Assembly: GCA_016648135.1 (NCBI GenBank)
Contig: JADDOH010010104.1
Span: forward strand, 1-64,000
Length of the DNA: 64,000 bases
Reading direction: 5' to 3'
Source of the DNA: Agrypnia vestita
Taxonomy: Eukaryota > Arthropoda > Insecta > Trichoptera > Phryganeidae
The notes under the pieces were generated by a model. It searched no databases and was not told the DNA's origin. It was given only the letters and a program-made list of their open reading frames with translations. A program made the position numbers and the translations under genes. Shown one piece after another: positions 32,327 through 42,349 of the stretch; positions within the stretch are counted from its first letter, which is position 1; each line of letters opens with the position of its first letter.

Positions 32327-33166
32327 AAAATTAAATTACTTTAAACTAAGTGAATATGTGTTTAATTTAATAGCGTTATAATTTAGATTCCACTATTGGA
32401 AACAACAAATTAACATGGATCCCTCACTGTAAACCTCGGTCTTAAGGAGAAAATGAATATCTTTTACATAACAATAAAAACAATATTGTAATCTAGTGTA
32501 ATGTTAACAATTCAGAAGAATGCCATATAAAAATATAAAAACATTTTAAAAGCTCCAATCAAAATATAGATATCTCATTATCAATAGCGACATCTGTATA
32601 ATATTAAGAAAATAACAAAGTTTTCTGCCGTAGGTGGCGGTAATAAAAATAAAACTCAAATACGAAACAAGGTGTGCAACTTAAACACATATAAAACTTC
32701 CGAAAATTGAGAAACTTGGTAGTCCATGGGTGGAATTGTGAAGGTTACATTATGTTAAGTGATCACTTAAGCTAGCCGTCTGATAGGTCGTAAGCCCTAC
32801 GAATACACAAAAAAACTTACATAGCTTCGTCTCTATGAGACATCTACAATATATCTTGAACAAAATATATCAAAAATAAACAATATGTAAAAGCAATATG
32901 TAAGCTAAAAATAAATGTTAACGTGGATTTTGTGATAAAAAAAATAATATTAATCCTGCGAAAAATGTTGACTTTGTTAATTTTTAGTGAATTTAATAAT
33001 ATTTTTATATTTTACTACTTAAGTTTCAGGAGTAACAGAATGTCTCATCGACAGGTGAAATACTAAACTGACTTATATAACAATTTATCACTATTTTATG
33101 TACACAAACATTCATTTAATTTTTATATACCCATATACTTAACTATACTTTTTAACTGTGCTTATA
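32327..33166. other. AT-rich DNA flanking mariner
   Basis: No gene or repeat recognised. Confidence 0.5.
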
Positions 33167-33196
33167 TTAGGTCCTTACATATGAAATTGACGTTTT
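33167..33196 (+). repeat. Mariner left terminal inverted repeat
   Basis: TTAGGTCCTTACATATGAAA then TTGACGTTTT; pairs with 34423-34452. Confidence 0.92.
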
Positions 33197-33354
33197 GCCG
33201 TACTGGCAAATTTGATCTCAAATATCTTCTCTTTGGTTAGGAATTCCAAATCCAAATTTATACAACTATTTACTCATGTATTTTTGTTTTGAAAATTATA
33301 ATTCATTTGTTTTTTCCTCAATTGTTTTTTTCTTTGCGTCACTCAGTTTACAAA

Positions 33355-34374
33355 ATGAAAAACTTGAAATATCACGTTATTTACAAGTACGAGTTCCACC
33401 GTGGCACCAGTACTGCAGAAAAGGCTCGAAGGATTAATGATGTGTATGGCGACGGTGCCGCAAAAGAAAACACAGTGCGTTTTTGGTTCCAACGTTTTCG
33501 TTCTGGAAATTTCGACCTGCAGAACAAGCCCCGTGGACGGCCGGAGACCAAAGTTGATAATGAAGAATTGAAGGCTATTGTGGAAGCGGATCCATCGCAA
33601 ACCACATCCGAGTTAGCTGCAGGCTACGATGTTAGTAATAAAACTGTTTTAATCCACTTGAAGCAAATTGGTAAGGTGAAAAAGCTTGAATGGTGGGTAC
33701 CTCACGAATTGAGTGAAGCAAATCAACAAACGCGCGTTGACTGCTGCGTTGCATTACTTAACCGGCACAATAATGAAGGGATTTTAAATCGAATCATTAC
33801 CTGTGATGAAAAGTGGATCCTGTACGATAATCGGAAGCGCTCATCGCAATGGCTGAACCCTGCCGAACCAGCCAAACCATGCCCCAAGCGAAAATGGACT
33901 CCAAAAAAGTTACTTGTGAGCGTTTGGTGGACTAGTGCTGGTGTCGTTCACTACAGCTTTCTTAAATCTGGCCAGACGATTACGGCAGATGTCTATTGTC
34001 AGCAACTGCAAACCATGAGGGAAAAGCTAGCTGCTAAACAACCGAGGCTGGTTAATCGCTCTAGGCCACTGCTGCTTCATGATAACGCTAGACCACACAC
34101 TGCACAACAGATGGCTACCAAATTAGAGGAGGTTCAATTGGAATGTCCAAGACATCCACCGTACTCTCCGGACCTTGCCCCAACAGATTATCATTTTTTT
34201 CGAAATTTGGATAACTTCTTGCAAAGGAAAAAATTCAACTCCCATGGGGCAGTCCAAACCGCCTTCAAAGATTTTATTGATTCCCGTCCGAATGGTTTTT
34301 TTAGTAAAGGGATCGATGAACTACCTATAAGATGGCAAAAGTGCATAGATAGCAATGGTACATACTTTGATTAA
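33355..34374 (+). CDS. Mariner transposase, intact
   Basis: 339 residues from the ATG at 33355 (a hydrophobic in-frame extension upstream to 33289 is 5'UTR: MKNLKYHVIYKYEF is the conserved start). The N-terminal two helix-turn-helix units bind the ends (HRGTSTAEKARRIND; TVRFWFQRF; GRP linker; then ELAAGYDVSNKTVLIHLKQI). WVPHEL is present at the domain boundary. The catalytic triad is complete: D in CDEKWILYDN, D in HDNARPH, and D in SPDLAPTDYHFF with exactly 34 residues between the second and third (D,D34D). The protein ends RWQKCIDSNGTYF. Overall it is closest to the cecropia subfamily (Hsmar1/SETMAR type) by motif recall. No stop, frameshift or missing key residue is seen, so it may be active. 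Confidence 0.95.
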   Translation: MKNLKYHVIYKYEFHRGTSTAEKARRINDVYGDGAAKENTVRFWFQRFRSGNFDLQNKPRGRPETKVDNEELKAIVEADPSQTTSELAAGYDVSNKTVLIHLKQIGKVKKLEWWVPHELSEANQQTRVDCCVALLNRHNNEGILNRIITCDEKWILYDNRKRSSQWLNPAEPAKPCPKRKWTPKKLLVSVWWTSAGVVHYSFLKSGQTITADVYCQQLQTMREKLAAKQPRLVNRSRPLLLHDNARPHTAQQMATKLEEVQLECPRHPPYSPDLAPTDYHFFRNLDNFLQRKKFNSHGAVQTAFKDFIDSRPNGFFSKGIDELPIRWQKCIDSNGTYFD

Positions 34375-34422
34375 ATAAATATATTATAATAAAAAAAAAT
34401 CGGCTTTATGTTCCTCCCATAC

Positions 34423-34452
34423 TAAACGTCAATTTCATATGTAAGGACCTAA
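34423..34452 (-). repeat. Mariner right terminal inverted repeat
   Basis: Reverse complement of the left end, differing at the inner edge (TTTAG instead of TTTTG). Confidence 0.92.
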
Positions 34453-34559
34453 TATTAACATTTTGATACTATCCATGCATATGATTTTTTACATATATTA
34501 CTTTACTTTCACTATTGCTTTTGTATTATACAATATATACTGTTTTTATTAGCCACATT

Positions 34560-34745
34560 TTATATTTATACCCTTAATTAATTAGTTAATCTTATAGTTA
34601 TGTCGTATTTTGTTTTATATCTTTATTATTGTGTTCTCATTATATTGTTCAGCTGCTCATCTCGGTACAGGTTCGTCCTAGTGAGATGAGCGACTACATT
34701 TCCTATGTCATGTATCAAGATGAAGATAAATAAATAAATAAAAAA
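34560..34745 (+). mobile_element. LINE 3' tail with terminal stem-loop
   Basis: GCTCATCTC (34655-34663) pairs perfectly with GAGATGAGC (34683-34691), followed within 40 bp by GATGAAGATAAATAAATAAA. A 3' hairpin plus short A-rich tandem tail is the usual recognition end of a LINE or its SINE partner. No coding remains. Confidence 0.45.
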
Positions 34746-34756
34746 TATATATATGT

Positions 34757-34882
34757 GCTTCAATACTTCATTATCAATTTACCTTTTTTACTTAACTTAA
34801 ACTTTAATTCATAAATCATTTAAACCTATAGCTTTTTTCAAAATACTTCAATACTTCATTATCAATTTACCTTTCTTACCGT
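34757..34882 (+). repeat. Short direct duplication
   Basis: CTTCAATACTTCATTATCAA, TTTACCTTT occurs at 34758-34787 and 34846-34875, about 88 bp apart. Confidence 0.7.
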
Positions 34883-35053
34883 ATTAATAAATAATTTGTA
34901 TATCTACCTATATATTATAATAAGAAATAAGAACTGTGGCTAACTCATCAGACTCAAGAGCTTCTCTTCACTGATGAGGTCTACATGACTATAAAGTATT
35001 TAAAAAAATGTTAATTTGATATGTTAATATATAAGAACTGTATTTGTACTATA

Positions 35054-35595
35054 CAGGGTTATTTAGAAAACATTAATAGCCTCACAGGACTATATTCCTG
35101 CTTTGATTATGAGTCGAAAATGTTCAAGCTATTACGACCTAATATCAATAGTTATGGAGATATGCGACATCAAAGTTTGCATTTTTTTTCAATATTTCTG
35201 ACTTATTTTTTGTAAAACGTTGGACTATCACTATAGTAATTCCCTTCCCATTCTAAATTCATTCCCTTTAATATAAGTCAAATAAAAAATAAAAACCTTC
35301 GAATTCCAATTGGAAAACATTCCATTTGGAAAATTTTCAGTTTTTTTTTTTATCATTTTATTTAACTTGTATTGTTCAAAATGAATTTTTCGTAATCGAT
35401 ATAAGTTAATGTAATGATAGTCCAACGTTTTACAAAAAATAAGTCAGAAATATTAAAAAAAAAAATGCAAACTTTGATGTCGCATATCTCCATAACTATT
35501 GATATATTAGGTCATGATAGGTTGAACATTTTCGACTCATAATCACGGCAGAAATATAGTCCTGCGAGGTTATTAATGTTTTTCAAATAACCCTG
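35054..35595. mobile_element. Long-TIR foldback MITE
   Basis: Ends CAGGGTTATTT...AAATAACCCTG inside TA (35052-35053, 35596-35597). Inverted arms of about 180 bp hold, in mirror order, ATTAATAGCCTC/GAGGTTATTAAT, TTATGAGTCGAAAATGTTCA, ATGGAGATATGCGACATCAA, AGTTTGCATTTTTTT, CTTATTTTTTGTAAAACGTT and GGACTATCA. There is no coding. TA duplication and CAGGG ends fit a Tc1/mariner-mobilised foldback. Relatives lie at 48232-48420 and 61735-62165. Confidence 0.82.
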
Positions 35596-35789
35596 TAAAT
35601 TAAATAAATAAATAAAAAATGTAGAAATTTAATAATATATAAAAATATTATTAATCTCACTTAGATATAATAAAGTTACTGTTTTTAACCTAATTTAATG
35701 ATATTAAATGTTAACGACAAATCAATCAAAAATACGTATGAAAAATCCGTTTGTTTTCCGATTTTTCTCTCTCTAACCGTAAAACACAA

Positions 35790-36040
35790 TAAGTAAATGG
35801 TTACAGGGATGATTGGGCTGAGCGGAATTCTACCCTCGTGTCGAATCGGAGCTCGCGCAGTTCCAGTGCGACGGAATTGATATTGCAAACCTGTCCCGTG
35901 CTTTATTTGAAGCCCGCACGAGCGGAGGGAATCGGGAATCCGCCAACAAAAGATTCTTCGGCGGGGATTGAACACGAATCACTTAGAACAAATGCGAGGG
36001 CTTTCCCAGAACACGTCGAGCCCTGAAAAGAAACAGGATT
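35790..36040. other. GC-richer unique island
   Basis: Balanced, CG-containing sequence (CGTGTCGAATCGGAGCTCGC, GCCCGCACGAGCGGAGGG) that stays open in several frames on both strands. There is no ATG-initiated frame with a domain, no splice signals that I trust and no repeat partner. An unrecognised exon or conserved non-coding element is possible. Confidence 0.25.
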
Positions 36041-36189
36041 ATTCGTGTCTTTGATGGGATGTTTTGTTGTTCACGGTGAGCCCGAAATTTCGACGACTGC
36101 ATTGAAAAAAGTTACAAAAGTGTGTGATGTGCCTTATGTTTCTTTTGTGTAGACGGTTGATTTCACAACACATATGCACACAAACTGAA

Positions 36190-36690
36190 AATGCAATTTT
36201 GCAAGATTTATATGAAAACTTTGGATCGATTTTTGACCCTTTTCCCGTGATCCAATCGAGCTGAAACTTGGCAAGTAGACTCGTGGCGACGATCAAGAAG
36301 ATCTATAAAATTTTCGTTAAAAAAAATTAATAATTATAGTGTAATTTCGAATTTTTAGAAATTTTATTGGTTTTTTCAAATTGAATCATTAGAAAGGTTT
36401 GATTACGGCGGCCCGATAACGTCGCGGAATATTTTATAAATTTGAATTACTCCGTCGGTATTCATAATAGGTACTTCACTACGAATGTCGAAAATCTAAA
36501 TTGACTGACAAATGTTTTTAGAATTTAATTTTCAAAGCATGAAGTGTCTTATCAAAGCTCAAAACATCTGACATTTAAGAAATATATTAAATTACTGTAA
36601 GTTTAGTGTTATGTTCTATGTTTTAATTGTTGTAATATTTTACAAAGAAAGGGAGTATAATAAAAACTTGGTTTTTATGGGTTACTTTTT
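36190..36690 (+). repeat. Dispersed repeat D, copy 1
   Basis: AACTTTGGATCGATTTTTGA, CCCTTTTCCCGTGATCCAAT, CGAGCTGAAACTTGGCAAG, CTCGTGGCGACGATCAAGAA, then AATAATTATAGT and, at the end, AAAGGGAGTATAATAAAAAC, TTGGTTTTTATGGGTTA. The same order appears at 54905-55175 and 57160-57545, with a scrap at 44030. The terminal AAAAACTTGGTTTTT is a small hairpin. Non-coding. Confidence 0.7.
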
Positions 36691-37146
36691 TTTCTTTTTA
36701 CTTTTCAAACCGTATCTGTTCATTGGACGTTGATCATCATTTTATTTGTCGATAGTCACACAGTGCGGCAGGTGCGTGCAGTGAGAACATTGAAGCATGA
36801 CTTTTTTGTAAACGTATACTTTGGAAAAAAAAAGAAATTAAATATTTGTGCGACAGATTATTATGGTGTATAAAAAAATGAATTCTATGATAATAATTGT
36901 GATAGAAATTTTACGAAATATATGTTGTATTCCGTTATTTTTTCCAAATAATTGGTTACGTAAAAGTAATGCTGCGATGTTCCCACTGCACGCCCCTGCA
37001 GTGCGGTACTCTGACCAATTCTGTTCGTCGGGACGTGGATGGGGTGGATGTGTTTAGCGTTTCTTTAAACGTCTTTAAGAAAAGTGTCCACTCAAATATA
37101 CACCTTCCATTTGTCGCTCCTAGTGTATTCTATATGCTATGTATAG

Positions 37147-37345
37147 TAATGCTTAAAAATGTTCTTAGGTTTTCACGGCCGTTCAGAATCTTGTGAATAG
37201 TTTTCTGGGATATTCTGCCGTGTACAGTGACCTCTCTGGCCGAAGTTTCGGATCCCATTGCAGGGTCCATCAGCCCGTCCGTCGGCCAGAGAGGTCACAT
37301 ATACACGGCAGAATATCCCAGAAAACTATACACAGAAGTGATGCT
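37147..37345 (-). ncRNA. Hammerhead-like core enclosed in a long hairpin
   Basis: Arms 37199-37243 and 37282-37327 are reverse complements (TTCTGGGATATTCTGCCGTG...CCTCTCTGGCCGA) with a two-base length difference. On the minus strand the loop reads CTGATGG-ACCC-TGCAAT-GGGATCC-GAAAC-TTC. That is the hammerhead at 43850 minus the ATG of CTGATGATGG. The arms thus form a greatly extended stem I around the core. The box-1 change (CTGATGG) should reduce or abolish cleavage. The left flank (AAAATGTTCTTAGGTTTTCA) matches that of the 43.8-kb copy. Confidence 0.7.
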
Positions 37346-37439
37346 TCTGCATATTGACCGAAAATTGTTTTGTGAATGTAATACTGCAGGTAGCATAATA
37401 CATAAAAGGTAGAATAAATATAATATTGCTTACATAGTT

Positions 37440-37545
37440 TGGTCATGTTGAAGGCATGAGGAACGGAGGACGTCCGCGTAAGATTTGACATGATCAGATA
37501 AACCAAATATCGGAGAATGGCCCTGTTAAAAGCTTCAGTGTTTTC
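37440..37545 (+). mobile_element. RTE-like LINE scrap
   Basis: GHVEGMRNGGRPRKI, stop, HDQINQISENGPVKS: the same RT-C-terminal segment as at 41600-41815 (RNRGRPRKIWHDQILQVFED). Short and stopped. Confidence 0.6.
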
Positions 37546-38212
37546 TGTAACGCGTTAGTCTATTTACTTTAAGGTCATCCATGAGGACATAACCGATCTT
37601 CTAATTATGTTTATTTAAAATCGCTTCATCCAACTGATTTTCAGTAATCAACTGTAGATTTTTTTTGAAAAATGCTTCTAGTCACCTTTCTATATATTCG
37701 ATTTCCCTGCTTCCAGTAGACGAGTCATATTTTTAATTAAACTGCATAATTACATAGATATAGCAAAATACGAAATGCAACCTTTTTACAAAATAAATGT
37801 AATTAAAAATATGTTCCCCGGTTTATATCCCGTCTAGAATAAACTCAAGCCGTAGCAACGCCAGTCAGCCCGTCAGTTTTATGAACTTCGCCCAACTCTG
37901 AAGTTGGCAGAAACTTTAATATATATTAGTTATTATTTTAGCAGAGTACAGAGCCGGTACGCTTCAAGTACTGAACGAGAGTGTTGTTAACATAGCGATG
38001 TTGAACCTGTCGTAACTAGCGTAGACTGACGTTTATAATCTATTTTGTACCTGCATAATCGATTGCGTTAGTCGAAAATAACTGATTAAAAGAGGATGAA
38101 AAATTATTGAACACAGTGTGCTAAAATAATTGATTTCTTCAATATTAGCAAAATATCTTTGTGGTAAAATTATTATCATCAACAAAAAGAAAACACGCTT
38201 TAAAAGTGTGAT
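37546..38212. other. No recognised features
   Basis: AT-rich, no coding or repeat pair recognised. Confidence 0.5.
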
Positions 38213-38559
38213 GGTTAAATTAGTTTAAACCACTTCCAGACTTTAGGTTTACCGGTTTCGAGACGTACCCGCCTCTTCGTCGATTGAACTTTCACAAATT
38301 TTAAAACACCCACTTCAGACCCCGCCCTCTTTCACTCTCTCTCTCGTAAATTCCTGATCGTTCTGTAGGCTAGTTGGTGCATGCTCGTCCTTGAGAAGAT
38401 TAACACGCATGTGAAAAATTTTGGTGAATAGTTGACGATACTATGGTTGTGGTTTATAGTGTTGTGAACAAAGTAGTGTGGTATTGGTCTTGACGAAGAG
38501 ACGGGTACGTCTCGAAACCGGTAGACCTAAAATCTGGTAGTGGTTTATACTAATTTAAC
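38213..38559. mobile_element. PLE-type foldback with two opposed hammerhead-like motifs
   Basis: Terminal inverted arms of about 73 bp (38213-38287 and 38487-38559): AAATTAGTTTAAACCACTTC, AGACTTTAGGTTTACCGGTTT, CGAGACGTACCCG. Each arm contains a subfamily-B hammerhead-like motif pointing outwards: minus 38286-38247 and plus 38486-38527 (TTGACGA, GAGAC/GTCTC stem II, CGAAACCGGTA). GAAA and stem II are intact in both; the CTGA box is mutated in both. The spacer is about 200 bp and non-coding. Confidence 0.68.
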
Positions 38560-39029
38560 TAAGACTCATTTATAATGTCTAACCACAAATTAATGCTTTA
38601 AATATTAATAATACACTACACTTTTTTTACAGTTGAATAAATTAGAAATCAGAAATAGTTTTTAAAGCAAATTAAATATAATAAATATTCAAACCTTTTT
38701 TGCGAATAGTTTCCGTTTGTTGGGGCGAATGCCTTGATTTTATACTCGGTATTGGGCTTTCTACAGGGAATTTTGAGAAAATTCTCCAGATATGTAAGTG
38801 TTATGACATACTAGTTTCTCCCGGCGATCTGCCGTAATGTCGATCTTCGGTACTTCCGTTAATTTGTCGATTGACTGCAGACCCGCAAAATTACTCGCAC
38901 AAATTAATATATAGGCATATCCGAAAAAATATTGCGTCTGCCGCGTAATTTTAACCGTATGTTCCGGGGTGAGAAAATACTGTATGGCTCGTAGCAAATT
39001 TGACATACACAGAGAAGCCACGCATCCAA
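38560..39029. other. No recognised features
   Basis: A 95-codon minus-strand open stretch at 38761-39048 has Cys/Leu-rich composition but no recognised domain or splice context. Confidence 0.35.
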
Positions 39030-39460
39030 ATATATCTAGATCAACCAAAAACCAAAGATAACCAAAGATAATTGCATGAAAACATTATATATAATGTAAT
39101 ACTTCTATATTGCTAATGCCCATAAGTCACGGACTAAGCGGTGCAGAAAATGCTACTTTTATCTCATTGCTGTCACTTGACCTGCTGTGCGCAAGCGTCG
39201 TGACTCTCATTTATCCCACGTGGCGGCGCTGATTGGATATAAATTGGCGCTAATTCTCGGACATGCGCATAAGACTTGAAGTGACACCGGTATGGGTGAG
39301 ACAAACATATATTTTTGTACCGTAGTGATTTCGCCTAATTCCAGACCCTGCTAGCAATAAACGAGTATTACATGTATCGAAAACATTTACAATACGCATT
39401 CGTAGATATCTAGATCAACCAAAAACCAGAGATTACCGAGGATAATTTGCCTGAAAACAT
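39030..39460 (+). repeat. Pair of diverged 55-bp direct repeats 365-375 bp apart
   Basis: ATCTAGATCAACCAAAAACC, A(A/G)AGAT(A/T)ACC, GATAATTGCATGAAAACATT / GATAATTTGCCTGAAAACAT at about 39034-39087 and 39406-39462. The 320-bp spacer is GC-richer than its flanks. It could be an old tandem duplication or flanking repeats of a lost element. Confidence 0.55.
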
Positions 39461-39696
39461 TTAAATTTGTTATTTATATTATCTATATTTCCAAATCAAT
39501 TTTTTAGTGAACGTTGGCCATGGCGTATAGGACCATAGTCCCAAAATATGCTGATTATTCTATAAGTAGTGGTTTTATACAAAATGTTATCTTTATATTA
39601 ATTTAAATAATTTAACCGACATACAACGTATACTCGTAAACATATATAATTCAGGCCGAGTATTGCGTACTGTGCCCGTGTTCACAGCGTTCACAG

Positions 39697-39900
39697 CAGT
39701 GATGGGCAAAACCGTTATTTTAACCGTGATTGTGTAACCGTTAGTTAAGATTTGTATCGATACTTGTAATTTTCACAATTCGACGAGAAACCTTAGGTAT
39801 ACGTACATGCTAGACAACAGTCAAATATTAGTTACCAATCATCGTTACAATTGAATGTTAATCGCATAATCACACACAATACCGGTTCAGACCATCGCTA
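39697..39900. mobile_element. Possible hAT-type MITE remnant
   Basis: Starts CAGTGATGGGCAAAACCGTT and ends CGGTTCAGACCATCGCTA, an imperfect 18-bp inverted pair of hAT style. The 8 bp on either side do not match, so identity and limits are weak. Confidence 0.3.
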
Positions 39901-40464
39901 ATCAAAGGCCAACACAGGCCTGTGTTCGATTCTAAATTACGTTGATTCAATATGGGATATGGAAAATACAGGTGGACAATGGCATCTCATTTGGTATCGT
40001 CATGGTGGCGTCTACTGCAATGTATTACCGGTGGCGTAGTGTTACCAGAAGCCACAATCACACAATTTTTAACGCAGATAACTTACCGAAGTTTAAACCT
40101 TAAAATTGCTCCCAGAATAATCTAAATGCAGAATGCATTGACTGTACAGATGTATGTGCTGACACATTAAATTACGAATATTCTACCACACTTTCCATCA
40201 CCAGTAACTATACCACAGAACTACCGCACTTAGGGCCAGTTGTGTTAACTTGGTGTATAGTAATCTTCATTTAAATCATAGATTTTTGCATTTTTTCACA
40301 AATCAAACAACCCGTTTTTGTAAAAATCTATGATCAAATGAACTATTACAATAAACTAATTAAACCTGCCATTAGTATTATGCACTAATCCATTATTGTG
40401 CCACAAGATGCTAGAAATGAGAGAAATTGCACATAATTGAGGATCCCCAAAGCTCCGGACATTT

Positions 40465-40535
40465 TAGAATAAATTGGAAACACCTAGAAACCGGTAGAAT
40501 ATTCGGAAATATACGGGAAACTTCTAGAAATCAAG
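40465..40535 (+). repeat. Small cluster of HSE-like modules
   Basis: Phased GAA words: ATTGGAAACACCTAGAAACC, GGTAGAATATTCGGAAATA, and a perfect triplet GAAACTTCTAGAA at 40517-40529. Composition and words match the satellite at 22985-24005, so this may be an orphan fragment of it. Confidence 0.45.
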
Positions 40536-41186
40536 GACCTTATATATCTATCTTAACACTGATGACTATTCACGATTTGAACTGTCAGCATTTAACTCTG
40601 TAATAACCGGATATTATGTCGGGATACGTGTTTATACGTGTGTGGCCGTTTGGTATTTGTCGGTTGTCACCTGAAATTTGCACATAGATTCACCATCACT
40701 GTCATAGGTAGGAAGTAACGTACAATACGTTCATCTTTCGATGAATCCTGCGAGCGAGACTTGTTCGAACAGTCCAAAGTAATTACCTGTAGAAATTGCT
40801 GAAAAAATGCATCTCAGACCGCAGGGCTTATTATATCCGGTTCACGAAGCTCAGATGGTAATACTAGGCTTAATGAAATACGAGCCCCTTCCATTACAGC
40901 CAGCCCCTGCTCACGGAGGGTGTCACGTTCCAGACGTCGGACAACTAACCACACGACAATTAATTATACTTGTCAACAACTCCGCCAGATTATTAATCAC
41001 AGAAATGCTCCTGGAAACAATGCTCAGCAGTGTAATCATGTAGTTCCACGACGATGATGCTGCGGTTTTTTTGGAGAAATTATATTTGATTTTGTAACTT
41101 GCAAAAAATTAACATGGTATGCGTATCGCCTCCATTATTTCCTATTTTCAACATTGTGTCGTTCAATACGAATACCACTAAAACTT
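40536..41186. other. No recognised gene
   Basis: 40807-41043 is an open stretch of balanced composition without a recognised domain. Given the LINE remnant next to it, it may be an unrecognised part of the same element. Confidence 0.35.
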
Positions 41187-41345
41187 ATTAATTTTTTGAC
41201 TGTGCTTGAAAATGTATGCCGTATCACAGCGCTCCTCGAAGAGGTACATTGGTCTGAATTCTTGGAAAGAGTTGACTGCATGCTATGTCTGATGGTGGAT
41301 TATGCTTTCAACAATTGGCAACGTACCACATACAATAGTTATGTA
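41187..41345 (+). mobile_element. Degenerate LINE (CR1/L2-like) RT fragment
   Basis: LENVCRITALLEEVHWSEFL, ERVDCMLCLMVDYAFNNW lines up with NAAARLITG...LHWLRCPERIEYKLCLTIFKAI of the clear copy at 47087-47814. The conserved HW, ER and KLCL positions are kept. Confidence 0.5.
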
Positions 41346-41599
41346 AAGAAGTTACCAATGCACAGTTGTTGTACCGTAGTAGGTCATAGGGCTTCAATCA
41401 CGATGTTTGAATTAGATCACGAATCCTCGTCGCATTACTCACTATTATTGACACTACTTAATTGTACAAAAGGAATTGCTACATTTGTTTTTGTGCATCC
41501 GAAGTGAACGCATCGCACGCGTCCGCTCATAGTGTTATCAGTATGTGCTAATTAGTGGGTATGTAACTTGTGTTTTTCCAAGAATCGATTTATTGTGGC

Positions 41600-41815
41600 C
41601 AGTGTTGAAGACAACAGGAATAGAGGGCGTCCGCGAAAGATCTGGCACGATCAGATACTACAAGTATTTGAGGATGGCCCTGTTAAAAGCCGCAACAACC
41701 GTAGAACTTGTATGAGAAGATGTATGAATGTGGTCGAAGCAAAAGTGGTGTGCCAGGATAGAAGAGTGTGGCGTTCAAACGTCTCTGCCTACCCCTGCGC
41801 GGAAACGGCGTGATA
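41600..41815 (+). mobile_element. RTE-like LINE RT C-terminus, uninterrupted copy
   Basis: DNRNRGRPRKIWHDQILQVF, EDGPVKSRNNRRTCMRRCMN, VVEAKVVCQDRRVWRSNVSA and a stop (TGA at 41811), followed by TAGTTAGTTAATTA. GRPRK-W-D...DR-x-WR is the end of RTE-like/endonuclease-RT proteins. It serves as the intact reference for the SINE-split copy at 24.8-25.6 kb. Confidence 0.75.
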
Positions 41816-41880
41816 GTTAGTTAATTATTTTTGGTGACTTATTGTATTGTGATGAATATTCAAGTCGAAGGTATTTATGA

Positions 41881-42240
41881 TTTATTATTATTATTATTGA
41901 TAATGGGCAGGCAGCTTAAGCTGATAAGCCCATATCACTGTGTCTCATTTGAATATACAGCCTATTCTTAAATTAAATTAGTTGACACTGGCTGCTCACG
42001 CTCTCAGGTAAACTGTTCCACATATTGACCACTCTACTGCTTAATACATGCTTTCTTGGGTTACGCGAGAACATTTGTTTTATGTATTTTATTTTAAAAT
42101 TATTTGAATTTAGATTTTCATAATCGTGCTACGACAAAGCGTTTAATATAATATTTATTTTTATTTTTAATTGTTTTTTATCAAGACTTTTAATACTTTT
42201 GCATAAACTTGCACGCATAATTTTTATACTAAAATGTAGG
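41881..42240 (-). mobile_element. CR1-like LINE 3' end
   Basis: Minus strand: IKQMFSRNPRKHVLSSRVVN, MWNSLPESVSS, frame/stop damage, then FKNRLYIQMRHSDMGLSA and an (AAT)n tail (plus-strand ATTATTATTATT at 41883). RVVNMWNSLP...FKNRLD is the last helix pair of CR1-type ORF2. Confidence 0.72.
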
Positions 42241-42349
42241 TTAATGTGTCTGCTTTCAAATTATTAAGAATTTACCTGCGAATATCTGCGACTGTGAGTT
42301 GACTTGAACCAAATGCTATGTATCAACAGCATTTGGTTACGCTACAGAA

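Larger units (their letters stand above)
33167..34452 (+). mobile_element. Complete mariner transposon (cecropia-type)
   Basis: A 1286-bp element flanked by TA target duplications (33165-33166, 34453-34454). The ~30-bp terminal inverted repeats read TTAGGTCCTTACATATGAAA at the left and the reverse complement at the right, and they are nearly identical through ...TTGACGTTT. They enclose one uninterrupted transposase gene. Length, TA duplication and gene content are standard for mariner. Near-identical ends and an intact frame mean recent arrival compared with everything else in the window. Confidence 0.95.

Noticed and set aside
35838..36026. 62-codon plus-strand frame in a GC-rich island
   Set aside because: It starts at GTG, not ATG, has no domain and no trusted splice signals. 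Reported only as an unexplained island.
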